17,222 nt of DNA from Betaproteobacteria bacterium (GTDB lineage Bacteria > Pseudomonadota > Gammaproteobacteria > Burkholderiales > SG8-41), in assembly GCA_025353085.1 (NCBI GenBank), contig JANXRI010000234.1, positions 1 to 17,222 of the forward strand, given 5' to 3'. The position numbers and the translations under genes were made by a program. Below, in pieces: positions 6,748 to 14,148 of this stretch (its first letter is position 1; each line of letters starts with the position of its first letter). The notes under the pieces were generated by a model. It ran no database searches. It was not told the origin of the DNA and saw nothing but the letters and a program-made list of their open reading frames with translations.

Positions 6748-7704
6748 ATGTTTCTGACCAGCAATCCCCAACTCAACAAGAACGGCGAACTGCATCATCT
6801 GCTCTCGATCGAAGGGCTGCCCGGCGAAATTCTGCGGCAGATACTCGATACCGCCGAATCATTTGTCGGCGTGACCCGGCGCGAAGTCAAGAAAGTGCCG
6901 CTGCTGCGCGGCAAGGCGATTTTCAATCTTTTCTTCGAGCCCTCGACGCGCACCCGCACGACGTTCGAAATCGCGGCCAAGCGGCTGTCGGCCGATGTGA
7001 TCAATCTGGCGATCAACGTTTCATCGCAATCCAAAGGTGAATCGGTGCTCGACACGGTGGCCAATCTCGCCGCCATGCAGGCCGACATGTTCATCGTGCG
7101 CCACAGCCAGAGCGGTGCGCCGCACTTGATCGCGCGCCATGTGAGCGAAGATATTCATGTCGTCAATGCCGGCGACGGCCGCCACGCGCACCCGACGCAG
7201 GGGCTGCTCGACATGTTCACGATCCGCCATTACAAGCAGGACTTCCGCCAACTCAAAGTCGCGATCGTCGGCGATATCCTGCATTCGCGCGTCGCGCGCT
7301 CGCAGATTCACGCGTTGACGACCCTGGGCGTGCCCGAGGTGCGCGTAATCGGTCCTAAAACGCTGCTGCCGACGAACGTCGACAATATGGGCGTGCACGT
7401 TTATCACGACATGGCGAAGGGGCTTAAAGACGTCGACGTCGTCATGATGCTGCGGCTGCAAAACGAGCGCATGCACGGTTCGTTCCTGCCCTCGCCGCAG
7501 GAGTTCTTCAAATTTTACGGTCTCACGGCGGAAAAACTAGCACTCGCCAAACCCGACGCGATCGTGCTGCACCCGGGCCCAATGAATCGCGGCGTCGAAA
7601 TCGATTCGACCGTGGCCGACGGCAGCCAGTCGGTGATCTTGCCGCAGGTGACGTTCGGCATTGCGATTCGCATGGCCGTGATGAGCATACTGGCCGGCAA
7701 CTGA
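6748..7704 (+). CDS. pyrB: Aspartate carbamoyltransferase catalytic chain
   Basis: Condenses carbamoyl phosphate with aspartate, the committed step of pyrimidine synthesis. The 318 residues are complete. Seen: the carbamoyl-phosphate motif FFEPSTRTRTTFE (62-74), SSQSKGES (92-99) with the active-site lysine, HPTQ (148-151), GDILHSRVARS in the aspartate domain, and LHPGPMNRGVEI (274-285). It follows pyrR by 19 nt and precedes a dihydroorotase-like gene. No regulatory subunit gene (pyrI) follows. The pairing with a metal-less DHOase homologue indicates the class A dodecameric ATCase known in Pseudomonas, where PyrB needs PyrC' for assembly. The N-terminus is shorter than that of P. putida ATCase, whose extension binds nucleotide effectors, so allostery may differ; that comparison is from memory. 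Confidence 0.96.
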   Translation: MFLTSNPQLNKNGELHHLLSIEGLPGEILRQILDTAESFVGVTRREVKKVPLLRGKAIFNLFFEPSTRTRTTFEIAAKRLSADVINLAINVSSQSKGESVLDTVANLAAMQADMFIVRHSQSGAPHLIARHVSEDIHVVNAGDGRHAHPTQGLLDMFTIRHYKQDFRQLKVAIVGDILHSRVARSQIHALTTLGVPEVRVIGPKTLLPTNVDNMGVHVYHDMAKGLKDVDVVMMLRLQNERMHGSFLPSPQEFFKFYGLTAEKLALAKPDAIVLHPGPMNRGVEIDSTVADGSQSVILPQVTFGIAIRMAVMSILAGN

Positions 7705-7715
7705 AACGGTGATGA

Positions 7716-7804
7716 GCAATGGGTGATAGGCGATGAGTAAACCCCGCATAACCGGCAACCGGTTCCTGGGCGCCTCCCATTGCCCGTTACCCATTACCCA
7801 TTGC
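7716..7804. repeat. Large inverted repeat of 7-bp units between pyrB and pyrC'
   Basis: The left arm 7716-7740 pairs with 7780-7804 over 25 positions with four mismatches, counting wobbles; the outer 8 bp (GCAATGGG / CCCATTGC) are perfect. The arms are built from heptads: CCCATTG, CCCGTTA, CCCATTA, CCCATTG (7776-7803), and on the left CAATGGG, TGATAGG, CGATGAG. A second perfect hairpin, AACCGG-CAA-CCGGTT (7750-7764), sits inside. It lies 11 bp after the pyrB stop and ends 8 bp before the pyrC' ATG, filling the gap. It may attenuate or stabilise the message. Confidence 0.75.
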
Positions 7805-7812
7805 CAAATATT

Positions 7813-9090
7813 ATGAAAATACACATCAAAAATGGCCGGCTGATCGATCCGGCGACCGGCACTGACGCCAAACGAGACGTGTACATTGCCGCCGGCAAAA
7901 TCGTTGCGCTAGGCAACGCGCCCTCCGGCTTCACCGCCAATCGCACCATCGATGCGAGCGGATTAATCGTTTGTCCGGGCCTGGTCGATCTGGCCGTACG
8001 CTTGCGCGAGCCCGGGTTTGAATATATGGCAACGCTTGAATCCGAAATGCAGGCCGCCGCCGCCGGTGGCGTGACGAGCTTAGCCTGCCCGCCCGACACC
8101 GATCCGCCGCTCGATGAACCGGGCCTGGTTGAAATGCTCAAGTTTCGCGCGCGCAATCTGAACCAGGCGCACGTCTATCCGGTCGGCGCATTGACCGTCG
8201 GCTTGAAAGGCACGCACTTGACGGAGATGGCCGAGTTGACCGACGCGGGCTGTGTCGCGTTCTCGCATGCCGATGCGCCGCTCACCGACACGCAGTTGTT
8301 GTTGCGCGCGATGCAATACGCGGCCACCTTCGATTTCGCGGTATGGCTGCGCCCGCAGGACGCGGGCCTTGCGCGCGGTGGCGTTGCGCACGACGGGCAG
8401 GTGGCGACGCGTCTGGGTCTGGCGGCGATTCCGGTCTGCGCTGAAACGATCGCATTGTCGACGATCCTGTTGCTTGCACGCGAAACGGGCGCGCGCATCC
8501 ACCTATGCCGGGTATCGAGCGCCGAAGGCGTCGACATGGTGCGCCAGGCGAAAGCGCGCGGGCTCAAGGTGAGCTGCGATGTCGCGATTCACCACGCGCA
8601 CTTATCGGAGATGGACATCGGTTATTTCGATCCGAATTGCAACCTGACACCGCCTTTGCGCAGCCAGCGCGACCGCGATGCGTTGCGGGCAGCGCTGGGC
8701 GATGGCACCGTCGATGCGCTGTGCTCGGATCACACGCCGGTCGACGAAGACGCCAAGCAGTTGCCATTTGGCGAGGCCGAAACCGGCGCGACCGGCGTTG
8801 AATTGCTGTTGCCGCTGACCTTGAAATGGATTGAAGAAGCAAAGTTGCCGCTCGCGCAAGGGCTCGCCCGCATTACGAGCGGGCCGGCGCGCGTGCTCGG
8901 CGTCAGTGCGGGCCGGTTGCAACCGGGGGTGGGCGCCGACCTCTGTATCTTCGACCCGGCGCGCTACTGGAAAGTCGAGCCGGCCGCACTCAAAAGCCAG
9001 GGCAAGAACACCCCCTTTACCGGCGTTGAAATCAAGGGCAAAGTCAGTTACACGCTGGTCGACGGTCAGATCGTCTACGAATCAGCCTGA
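7813..9090 (+). CDS. pyrX: Dihydroorotase-like PyrC' (catalytically inactive ATCase partner)
   Basis: A 425-residue amidohydrolase homologous to type I dihydroorotase, but missing the metal site. Active enzymes have HxHxREPG; here residues 59-68 read DLAVRLREPG, so both histidines are replaced (Ala61, Arg63). The later ligand histidines are also lost: VWLRPQDAG (Arg180 in place of the HxED histidine) and HLCRVSSAEG (Arg233 for the second histidine). The aspartate in CSDHTP (306) remains. This pattern matches PyrC' of Pseudomonas, which has no DHOase activity but is needed for ATCase assembly with PyrB. I chose ATG at 7813 (MKIHIKNGRLIDP); an upstream TTG would add repeat-encoded residues. Unlike in pseudomonads, pyrB and this gene are separated by 108 bp holding a large inverted repeat. 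A working DHOase should lie elsewhere. The symbol pyrC is also used. Confidence 0.88.
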   Translation: MKIHIKNGRLIDPATGTDAKRDVYIAAGKIVALGNAPSGFTANRTIDASGLIVCPGLVDLAVRLREPGFEYMATLESEMQAAAAGGVTSLACPPDTDPPLDEPGLVEMLKFRARNLNQAHVYPVGALTVGLKGTHLTEMAELTDAGCVAFSHADAPLTDTQLLLRAMQYAATFDFAVWLRPQDAGLARGGVAHDGQVATRLGLAAIPVCAETIALSTILLLARETGARIHLCRVSSAEGVDMVRQAKARGLKVSCDVAIHHAHLSEMDIGYFDPNCNLTPPLRSQRDRDALRAALGDGTVDALCSDHTPVDEDAKQLPFGEAETGATGVELLLPLTLKWIEEAKLPLAQGLARITSGPARVLGVSAGRLQPGVGADLCIFDPARYWKVEPAALKSQGKNTPFTGVEIKGKVSYTLVDGQIVYESA

Positions 9091-9183
9091 ACGCTTCTTG
9101 CCTGAACCTTGGCCGCCGCCCGGCGTCCAATCGGGTTTAAAGCTCCGACTTCTCCGCACTTTTCCAGATTGAGCCCGCTGCCC

Positions 9184-11244
9184 ATGAACCCCTTACTTGA
9201 TTTTTCCGGCCTGCCGCGATTCGACGCGTTCAAAATTGAATACGTGACGCCGGCAGTAGACGAGCTGCTGGCCTCCAGCCGCGCCGTAATCGAACAGCTC
9301 GTCGCATCGAGCGCGGCGCCGGACTGGGACAATTTCGTCTCTCCGCTTTACGATGCGACCGAGAAACTCAACCGCGCGTGGGGACAGGTCGGCCATTTGA
9401 ACGCGGTGATGAACAGCGCCGGGCTGCGCGAAGTCTATAACGCGAATCTCCCGAAGGTGACGCAGTTCTACACCGAGTATGGGCAAAACCAGCGCCTGTT
9501 CGAACGGTTTAAACAGCTCAGCGCATCGCCAGTCATGGCGACGCTCACGCCGGCGCGCCGCGTGGTCATCGAGCATGAACTGCGCGACTTTCGGCTCGGC
9601 GGCGCCGATCTGACGGCCGACAAAAAGCAGCGCTTTATGACGGTGCGCGAGAAATTGTCCGCATTGACCTCGCGCTTCTCGGACAACGTGCTCGATGCGA
9701 CCAATGCGTACGCGCATTACGTCGAATCCAGTGACGCGCTCGCCGGCATCCCGGCCGATGTGCTCGAGGCTGCGCACGAGGCGGCCGTGGCAGATGGCGA
9801 ACCGGGCTGGAAATTCACGCTGCACGCGCCGTCCTTCGGTCCCGTCATGCAGTACGCGGACAATCGCGGCCTGCGTGAAGCCCTGTATCGCGCGTACGCA
9901 ACGCGCGCCGCCGAATTCGGCAAGCCTGAGTGGGACAATACGGCGCTGATCAAAGAGATCGTCGGCTTGCGGCGCGAACTTGGGCAGTTGCTCGGCTTTG
10001 GAAGCTTTGCCGAATATTCGCTCGAACCAAAAATGGCCGAGTCGCCGCAACAGGTGCTGCAATTCCTGGGCGACCTCGCGACCAAGGCCAAACCGTTTGC
10101 GCAGCGCGACCTGGCCGAACTCAAACAATTCGCGCGCGATGAACTCGCGCTGCCAGACTTGCAGTCATGGGACATCTCGTTCGCGTCGGAAAAGCTCCGC
10201 ATCGCGCGCTATGCGTTTTCGGACCAGGAGGTCAAACAGTATTTTCCGGAGACCACCGTGTTGCGCGGCATGTTCCGCGTGGTCGAAACGCTCTATGCGG
10301 TTTCGATCGAGCCCACGACCGACGGCGTGCCCACCTGGCATCCGGACGTGCGCTTTTTCAGCATCCGCGACCACGCGCATAATCTGATCGGCCAGTTTTA
10401 TCTCGACCTTTATGCGCGGCCGTCGAAACGCGGCGGCGCATGGATGGACGATGCGATTACGCGGCGCCGCACCGGCGGCGGCATTCAGACGCCCGTCGCC
10501 TATCTCAATTGCAATTTCGCGCCGCCCGTCGGCGTGGTCGACGGCAAGAAGCGGCCGGCGGTATTCACTCACGACGAAGTGATCACGCTGTTCCACGAGT
10601 TTGGCCATGGCCTGCATCATCTGCTCACGCGCATCGACGAGCTCGGGGTAGCCGGCATCAATGGCGTCGAATGGGATGCGGTCGAACTGCCGAGCCAGTT
10701 CATGGAAAATTTTTGCTGGGAATGGGACGCGCTGGTGCCGCTCACGCAGCATGTCGATACCGGTGCGCCGTTGCCGCGTCCACTATTCGACAAAATGCTC
10801 GCCGCCAAAAATTTTCAGAGCGGCATGCAAATGGTGCGGCAGATCGAGTTTTCGCTGTTCGACCTGCATTTGCACTTTGATTTCGATCCGGCGGGCGATG
10901 CGCCCGTGCAGGCGCTGATCGACGATGTGCGCCGCCAGGTGGCGGTCCTCATTCCGCCGGCGTTCAATCGCTTTGCGCAGAGCTTTACGCATATTTTTGC
11001 CGGCGGTTACGCGGCCGGCTATTACAGCTACAAGTGGGCGGAAGTCCTGTCGGCCGATGCGTTCAGCCTGTTCGAAGAACGCGGCGTATTTGATGCAAAA
11101 ACCGGCGCGCGCTTTCGCGATGAGATTCTCGCGGTCGGCGGCAGCCGCGCCGCGCTCGACTCGTTCGTCGCTTTTCGTGGACGCCCGCCGAGCATCGATG
11201 CGTTGTTAAGACACAATGGAATGACCGCGGTGGCTGCGGCGTAA
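9184..11244 (+). CDS. prlC: Oligopeptidase A (M3 family zinc metallopeptidase)
   Basis: A cytoplasmic zinc peptidase that degrades oligopeptides, including cleaved signal peptides. The 686 residues are close to E. coli OpdA (680). Seen: N-terminal MNPLLDFSGLPRFDAFKIEYVTPAVDELL, a long helical domain, SIRDHAHNLIGQFYLDLYAR, CNFAPP, the HEFGH zinc motif (about 471-475) followed by GLHHLL, VEWDAVELPSQFMEN with the third zinc-ligand glutamate, and a C-terminal GGYAAGYYSYKWAEVLSADAF, whose tyrosines line the active site in this family. I chose ATG at 9184; a frame open from 9109 adds 25 residues without family similarity. It follows pyrC' by 93 bp in which I see no clear promoter or terminator, so read-through from the pyr block is possible. 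Confidence 0.95.
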   Translation: MNPLLDFSGLPRFDAFKIEYVTPAVDELLASSRAVIEQLVASSAAPDWDNFVSPLYDATEKLNRAWGQVGHLNAVMNSAGLREVYNANLPKVTQFYTEYGQNQRLFERFKQLSASPVMATLTPARRVVIEHELRDFRLGGADLTADKKQRFMTVREKLSALTSRFSDNVLDATNAYAHYVESSDALAGIPADVLEAAHEAAVADGEPGWKFTLHAPSFGPVMQYADNRGLREALYRAYATRAAEFGKPEWDNTALIKEIVGLRRELGQLLGFGSFAEYSLEPKMAESPQQVLQFLGDLATKAKPFAQRDLAELKQFARDELALPDLQSWDISFASEKLRIARYAFSDQEVKQYFPETTVLRGMFRVVETLYAVSIEPTTDGVPTWHPDVRFFSIRDHAHNLIGQFYLDLYARPSKRGGAWMDDAITRRRTGGGIQTPVAYLNCNFAPPVGVVDGKKRPAVFTHDEVITLFHEFGHGLHHLLTRIDELGVAGINGVEWDAVELPSQFMENFCWEWDALVPLTQHVDTGAPLPRPLFDKMLAAKNFQSGMQMVRQIEFSLFDLHLHFDFDPAGDAPVQALIDDVRRQVAVLIPPAFNRFAQSFTHIFAGGYAAGYYSYKWAEVLSADAFSLFEERGVFDAKTGARFRDEILAVGGSRAALDSFVAFRGRPPSIDALLRHNGMTAVAAA

Positions 11245-11273
11245 CCGGGTTCCTACCCCGGCCGCGGACGTTG

Positions 11274-11282
11274 TGCTATAAA
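11274..11282 (+). promoter_or_regulatory. Candidate extended -10 promoter before the DUF4124-glutaredoxin gene
   Basis: TGCTATAAA matches an extended -10 element, 43 nt before the downstream ATG. No good -35 box is present. It would drive the DUF4124-glutaredoxin gene and xthA. Confidence 0.4.
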
Positions 11283-11325
11283 AGTTGCCGCGGTTGTCGT
11301 GGTGAATAAGAGAGGGGAGATCGAC

Positions 11326-11892
11326 ATGAAATTTCACGCACTGGTGGTTCTGATGGCACTCGCTGCACTCGCCCACGGCGCGGACATGTACCGCTGGGTC
11401 GATGACAAAGGGGTCGTCAATTACACGCCGTACCCGCCGCCCGCGAATATCCGCAATGTCGAGCAGAAAAAACTCGGCGACACCGGCAAAGCGCAAACAA
11501 GCGACGCGCCATACAGTGTGCAAGTGGCAGTCAAAACTTTCCCGCTGACGTTTTATACGACGGCGGCGTGTGGTGACCCGTGCAAAGCCGCGCGCGCGCA
11601 TCTCGACAAGCGCGGCGCACCGTATACCGAGAAAGATCCGTCCAACCCTGCTTCGCCGCAGGAGTTCGAGGATTTTAAAAAAATGTCCGGCGGCAATCCG
11701 CGGGTTCCTTTCCTGACGGTCGGCCAGCTTAAAAACCTGCAGGGTTACTTCGCGCCGGAATGGGACGCTGCGCTCGACGCCGCCGGCTATCCAAGCGCTG
11801 CCATCCCGGGTACGAAGCCCGCCGCCGGTGCGAAACTGCCATCCACGCCACCGGCAAAACCGCCGGTCGAAACACCCGCTGCGGCAAAATAA
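11326..11892 (+). CDS. Secreted DUF4124-glutaredoxin domain protein
   Basis: A 188-residue exported protein. A signal peptide (about 1-18, MKFHALVVLMALAALAHG, cleavage before AD) leads into a DUF4124 segment (DMYRWVDDKGVVNYTPYPPP, about 19-40). A glutaredoxin/thioredoxin-like domain (about 65-150) follows, with LTFYTTAACGDPCKAARAHL, where the cysteines are spaced CX3C rather than the CX2C of classical glutaredoxins, and with the conserved cis-proline context NPRVPFLTVG. The C-terminal 30 residues are rich in proline and alanine and probably disordered. I infer a periplasmic redox role; substrates are unknown. ATG at 11326 has a purine-rich GGGGAG ribosome site 6 nt upstream and gives a clean signal peptide; a GTG nine codons upstream is less likely. 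Its TAA is directly followed by the xthA ATG. Confidence 0.85.
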   Translation: MKFHALVVLMALAALAHGADMYRWVDDKGVVNYTPYPPPANIRNVEQKKLGDTGKAQTSDAPYSVQVAVKTFPLTFYTTAACGDPCKAARAHLDKRGAPYTEKDPSNPASPQEFEDFKKMSGGNPRVPFLTVGQLKNLQGYFAPEWDAALDAAGYPSAAIPGTKPAAGAKLPSTPPAKPPVETPAAAK

Positions 11893-12663
11893 ATGCGGGT
11901 CGCGACCTGGAACGTCAATTCGCTCAAAGTCCGCCTGCCGCAGGTGCTCGAGTGGCTCAAGTCCCGCCAGCCTGACGTGCTGTGCCTGCAGGAAACCAAA
12001 CTCGAAGACGCCAAGTTTCCGGTAGACGACCTACGTGCCGCAGGCTATGACGTTCAATACAGCGGACAGAAAACCTACAACGGCGTCGCGATAATCAGCA
12101 AGGCGCCCGCGTCCGCGATGCAAATGGGCGTCCCTGATTTTGACGATCCGCAGAAGCGCGTGCTGGCGGCAACGATCGACGGCATCCGGGTGGTTTGCCT
12201 TTACGTGCCCAATGGCCAGACCGTCGAGTCGGAAAAGTACCGCTATAAACTTGAGTGGCTCAGGCGCACGACGCAATGGCTCACGGGCGAACGTGCAGCG
12301 AATGAACGGCTGGTTGTGGTCGGAGATTTTAATGTCGCGCCCGACGAGCGCGACGTCCATGATCCCAAGGCATGGGAAGGCCAGGTGTTGGTTAGCGCCC
12401 CCGAACGCCAGGCATTTCAGGATGTGCTGGCGGTCGGGCTCAAAGACAGCTTCCGATTGTTCGAGCAGCCGCCCCAATCGTTCACGTGGTGGGATTACCG
12501 CATGAATGCATTCAGGCGAAAAATGGGTTTGCGCATCGATCATATTCTCTTGAGTGACCCTCTCGCACAAGGCTGCAGAGCTTGCACCATCGATCTGGAA
12601 CCGCGCCGGAACGAGCGTCCGTCGGACCACGCGCCGGTGACGGCGGAATTCGCGACCGATTAA
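11893..12663 (+). CDS. xthA: Exodeoxyribonuclease III (AP endonuclease)
   Basis: A DNA repair enzyme: AP endonuclease and 3'-5' exonuclease of the exonuclease III (EEP) family. The 256 residues compare with 268 in E. coli. Catalytic positions are all present: Asn7 in TWNVNSLK, Glu34 in LQETKLED, Tyr104 in CLYVPNG, Asp145 and Asn147 in VVVGDFNVAP, Asp216 in GLRIDHILLS, and Asp245-His246 in RPSDHAPV. The ATG at 11893 follows the stop of the DUF4124-glutaredoxin gene with no intervening base, so translational coupling is likely and no separate ribosome site is needed. It converges on ntrC across 81 bp in which I see no clear terminator. Confidence 0.96.
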   Translation: MRVATWNVNSLKVRLPQVLEWLKSRQPDVLCLQETKLEDAKFPVDDLRAAGYDVQYSGQKTYNGVAIISKAPASAMQMGVPDFDDPQKRVLAATIDGIRVVCLYVPNGQTVESEKYRYKLEWLRRTTQWLTGERAANERLVVVGDFNVAPDERDVHDPKAWEGQVLVSAPERQAFQDVLAVGLKDSFRLFEQPPQSFTWWDYRMNAFRRKMGLRIDHILLSDPLAQGCRACTIDLEPRRNERPSDHAPVTAEFATD

Positions 12664-12744
12664 TTCGGTTGTCTTTGTCGTACTGTCGAGCCGGGTGGGA
12701 CTACGATCTGATTGACTGTCGCCGCTGCACCGGGGCACGGCGAT

Positions 12745-14148
12745 TCAGTCGTCGCCGCCTTTGCCCGCGTCGAGTCCCAGTTCCTGAATCTTGCGCGTCA
12801 GCGTGTTGCGACCGAGGCCGAGCAATTGCGACGCTTCGATGCGCCGCCCGCCGGTGTGGGCCAGCGCGCGCGTGATCAAGGCTTTTTCGAACTGCGGCCC
12901 GAGCACATCGATCAAGCTGGTTTCCCCGCGGTTCAACGCGTTGGCGACTTCGCGTTCGAGCGCACTTATCCAGTTCTCGCCGACGACTGCGCCCGCTTCC
13001 ACGCGCAGTTCGGAGGGCAGATCGTTGATGTCTACATTGACGCCGGGCGCCATCACCGTGAGCCAGTGACACAAATTTTCGACCTGCCGCACGTTGCCCG
13101 GGAAATCCTGCGCGCTCAAAAATTTGAGCGCCGCATCCGTCAGGCGTTTAGGCTCGACGCCGAGTTCACGCGCGCTTTTGGCCAGGAAATGTTTCGCCAG
13201 CAACGGAATATCTTCACGCCGCTCTCTTAACGCCGGCAGCCGCAGCCTGATCACGTTCAGGCGATGGAACAAGTCTTCGCGGAACAAACCCTGTTTGACC
13301 CGCACTTCGAGGTCTTGATGGGTCGCCGCAATCACCCGCACGTTGGCTTTGATCGGTTGGTGACCGCCGACGCGATAGAACTGACCGTCCGAGAGCACGC
13401 GCAGCAAACGCGTCTGCAAGTCAGCGGGCATGTCGCCGATTTCATCCAAAAACAAACTGCCGCCGTCGGCTTGTTCAAAGCGGCCGCGGCGCATGGTTTG
13501 CGCGCCCGTGAACGCGCCGCGCTCATGGCCGAACAGCTCCGACTCGAGCAAATCTTTAGGGATTGCCGCGGTGTTAATCGCGATGAAAGGTTTGGTCGCT
13601 CGCGGACTGTGGCGGTGTAAGGCGCTTGCAACAAGCTCTTTGCCGGTGCCGGATTCACCCGTGATCAGCACGGTCGCATGCGACTGCGCGAGGCGGCCGA
13701 TCGCGCGAAACACTTCCTGCATGGCAGGCGCCTGGCCCAGTATTTCAGGCTCGGCGCCCGGCGCTTCAACGACTTCATCCTGCCGCGTGCTCTCTTCCAT
13801 CGCGCGCCGGATGAGCTCGACCGCGTGGTCGACATCGAACGGTTTCGGCAGATATTCGTAAGCGCCGCCCTGAAACGCGGCAACTGCGCTTTCCAGATCT
13901 GAATAGGCAGTCATGATAATGACCGGCATGTTCGGATAGCGCTGCTTCGCCTGCCGCAACAGTTCAAGGCCCGACTCGCCAGGCATGCGGATATCGCTGA
14001 CCACGAGCTGCGGCGTCTCTTTGCCGAGCGCGGCGAGCGCCTCACCGGCGGACGAAAACGTTTTGAACGCAATGTTCTCGCGGGTTAGCGCCTTCTCGAA
14101 CACCCAGCGTATCGAGCGATCGTCGTCAATTATCCAGACCGGTTTCAT
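12745..14148 (-). CDS. ntrC: Nitrogen regulation response regulator NtrC (NR(I))
   Basis: A sigma-54-dependent activator of nitrogen assimilation genes, phosphorylated by NtrB. 467 residues in three domains. The receiver domain (1-120) has the acidic cluster IDDD (7-10), phospho-acceptor Asp52 in VVSDIRMPG, Thr80 and Lys102. The AAA+ domain (about 135-375) has Walker A GESGTGKE (164-171), the sigma-54 contact loop GAFTGA (211-216), the GGSLFLDEIGDMP Walker B, and NVRQVENLCHWL. The C-terminal Fis-type helix-turn-helix has GGRRIEASQLLGLGRNTLTR. The start is ATG at 14148, sharing ATGA with the ntrB stop, so the pair is coupled. All key residues are intact. Confidence 0.97.
   Translation of the reverse strand: MKPVWIIDDDRSIRWVFEKALTRENIAFKTFSSAGEALAALGKETPQLVVSDIRMPGESGLELLRQAKQRYPNMPVIIMTAYSDLESAVAAFQGGAYEYLPKPFDVDHAVELIRRAMEESTRQDEVVEAPGAEPEILGQAPAMQEVFRAIGRLAQSHATVLITGESGTGKELVASALHRHSPRATKPFIAINTAAIPKDLLESELFGHERGAFTGAQTMRRGRFEQADGGSLFLDEIGDMPADLQTRLLRVLSDGQFYRVGGHQPIKANVRVIAATHQDLEVRVKQGLFREDLFHRLNVIRLRLPALRERREDIPLLAKHFLAKSARELGVEPKRLTDAALKFLSAQDFPGNVRQVENLCHWLTVMAPGVNVDINDLPSELRVEAGAVVGENWISALEREVANALNRGETSLIDVLGPQFEKALITRALAHTGGRRIEASQLLGLGRNTLTRKIQELGLDAGKGGDD

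Noticed and set aside
7776..7803. Tandem 7-bp repeats as a possible CRISPR or telomere-like array
   Set aside because: Units are contiguous with no spacers and only four copies; they form one arm of an inverted repeat.
9193..10128. 311-codon open frame antisense to prlC
   Set aside because: GC-rich shadow frame opposite a well-supported gene; no recognisable domain, only complement of prlC codons.
12664..12744. Bidirectional terminator between convergent xthA and ntrC
   Set aside because: I could not find a convincing stem followed by a T-run on either strand.
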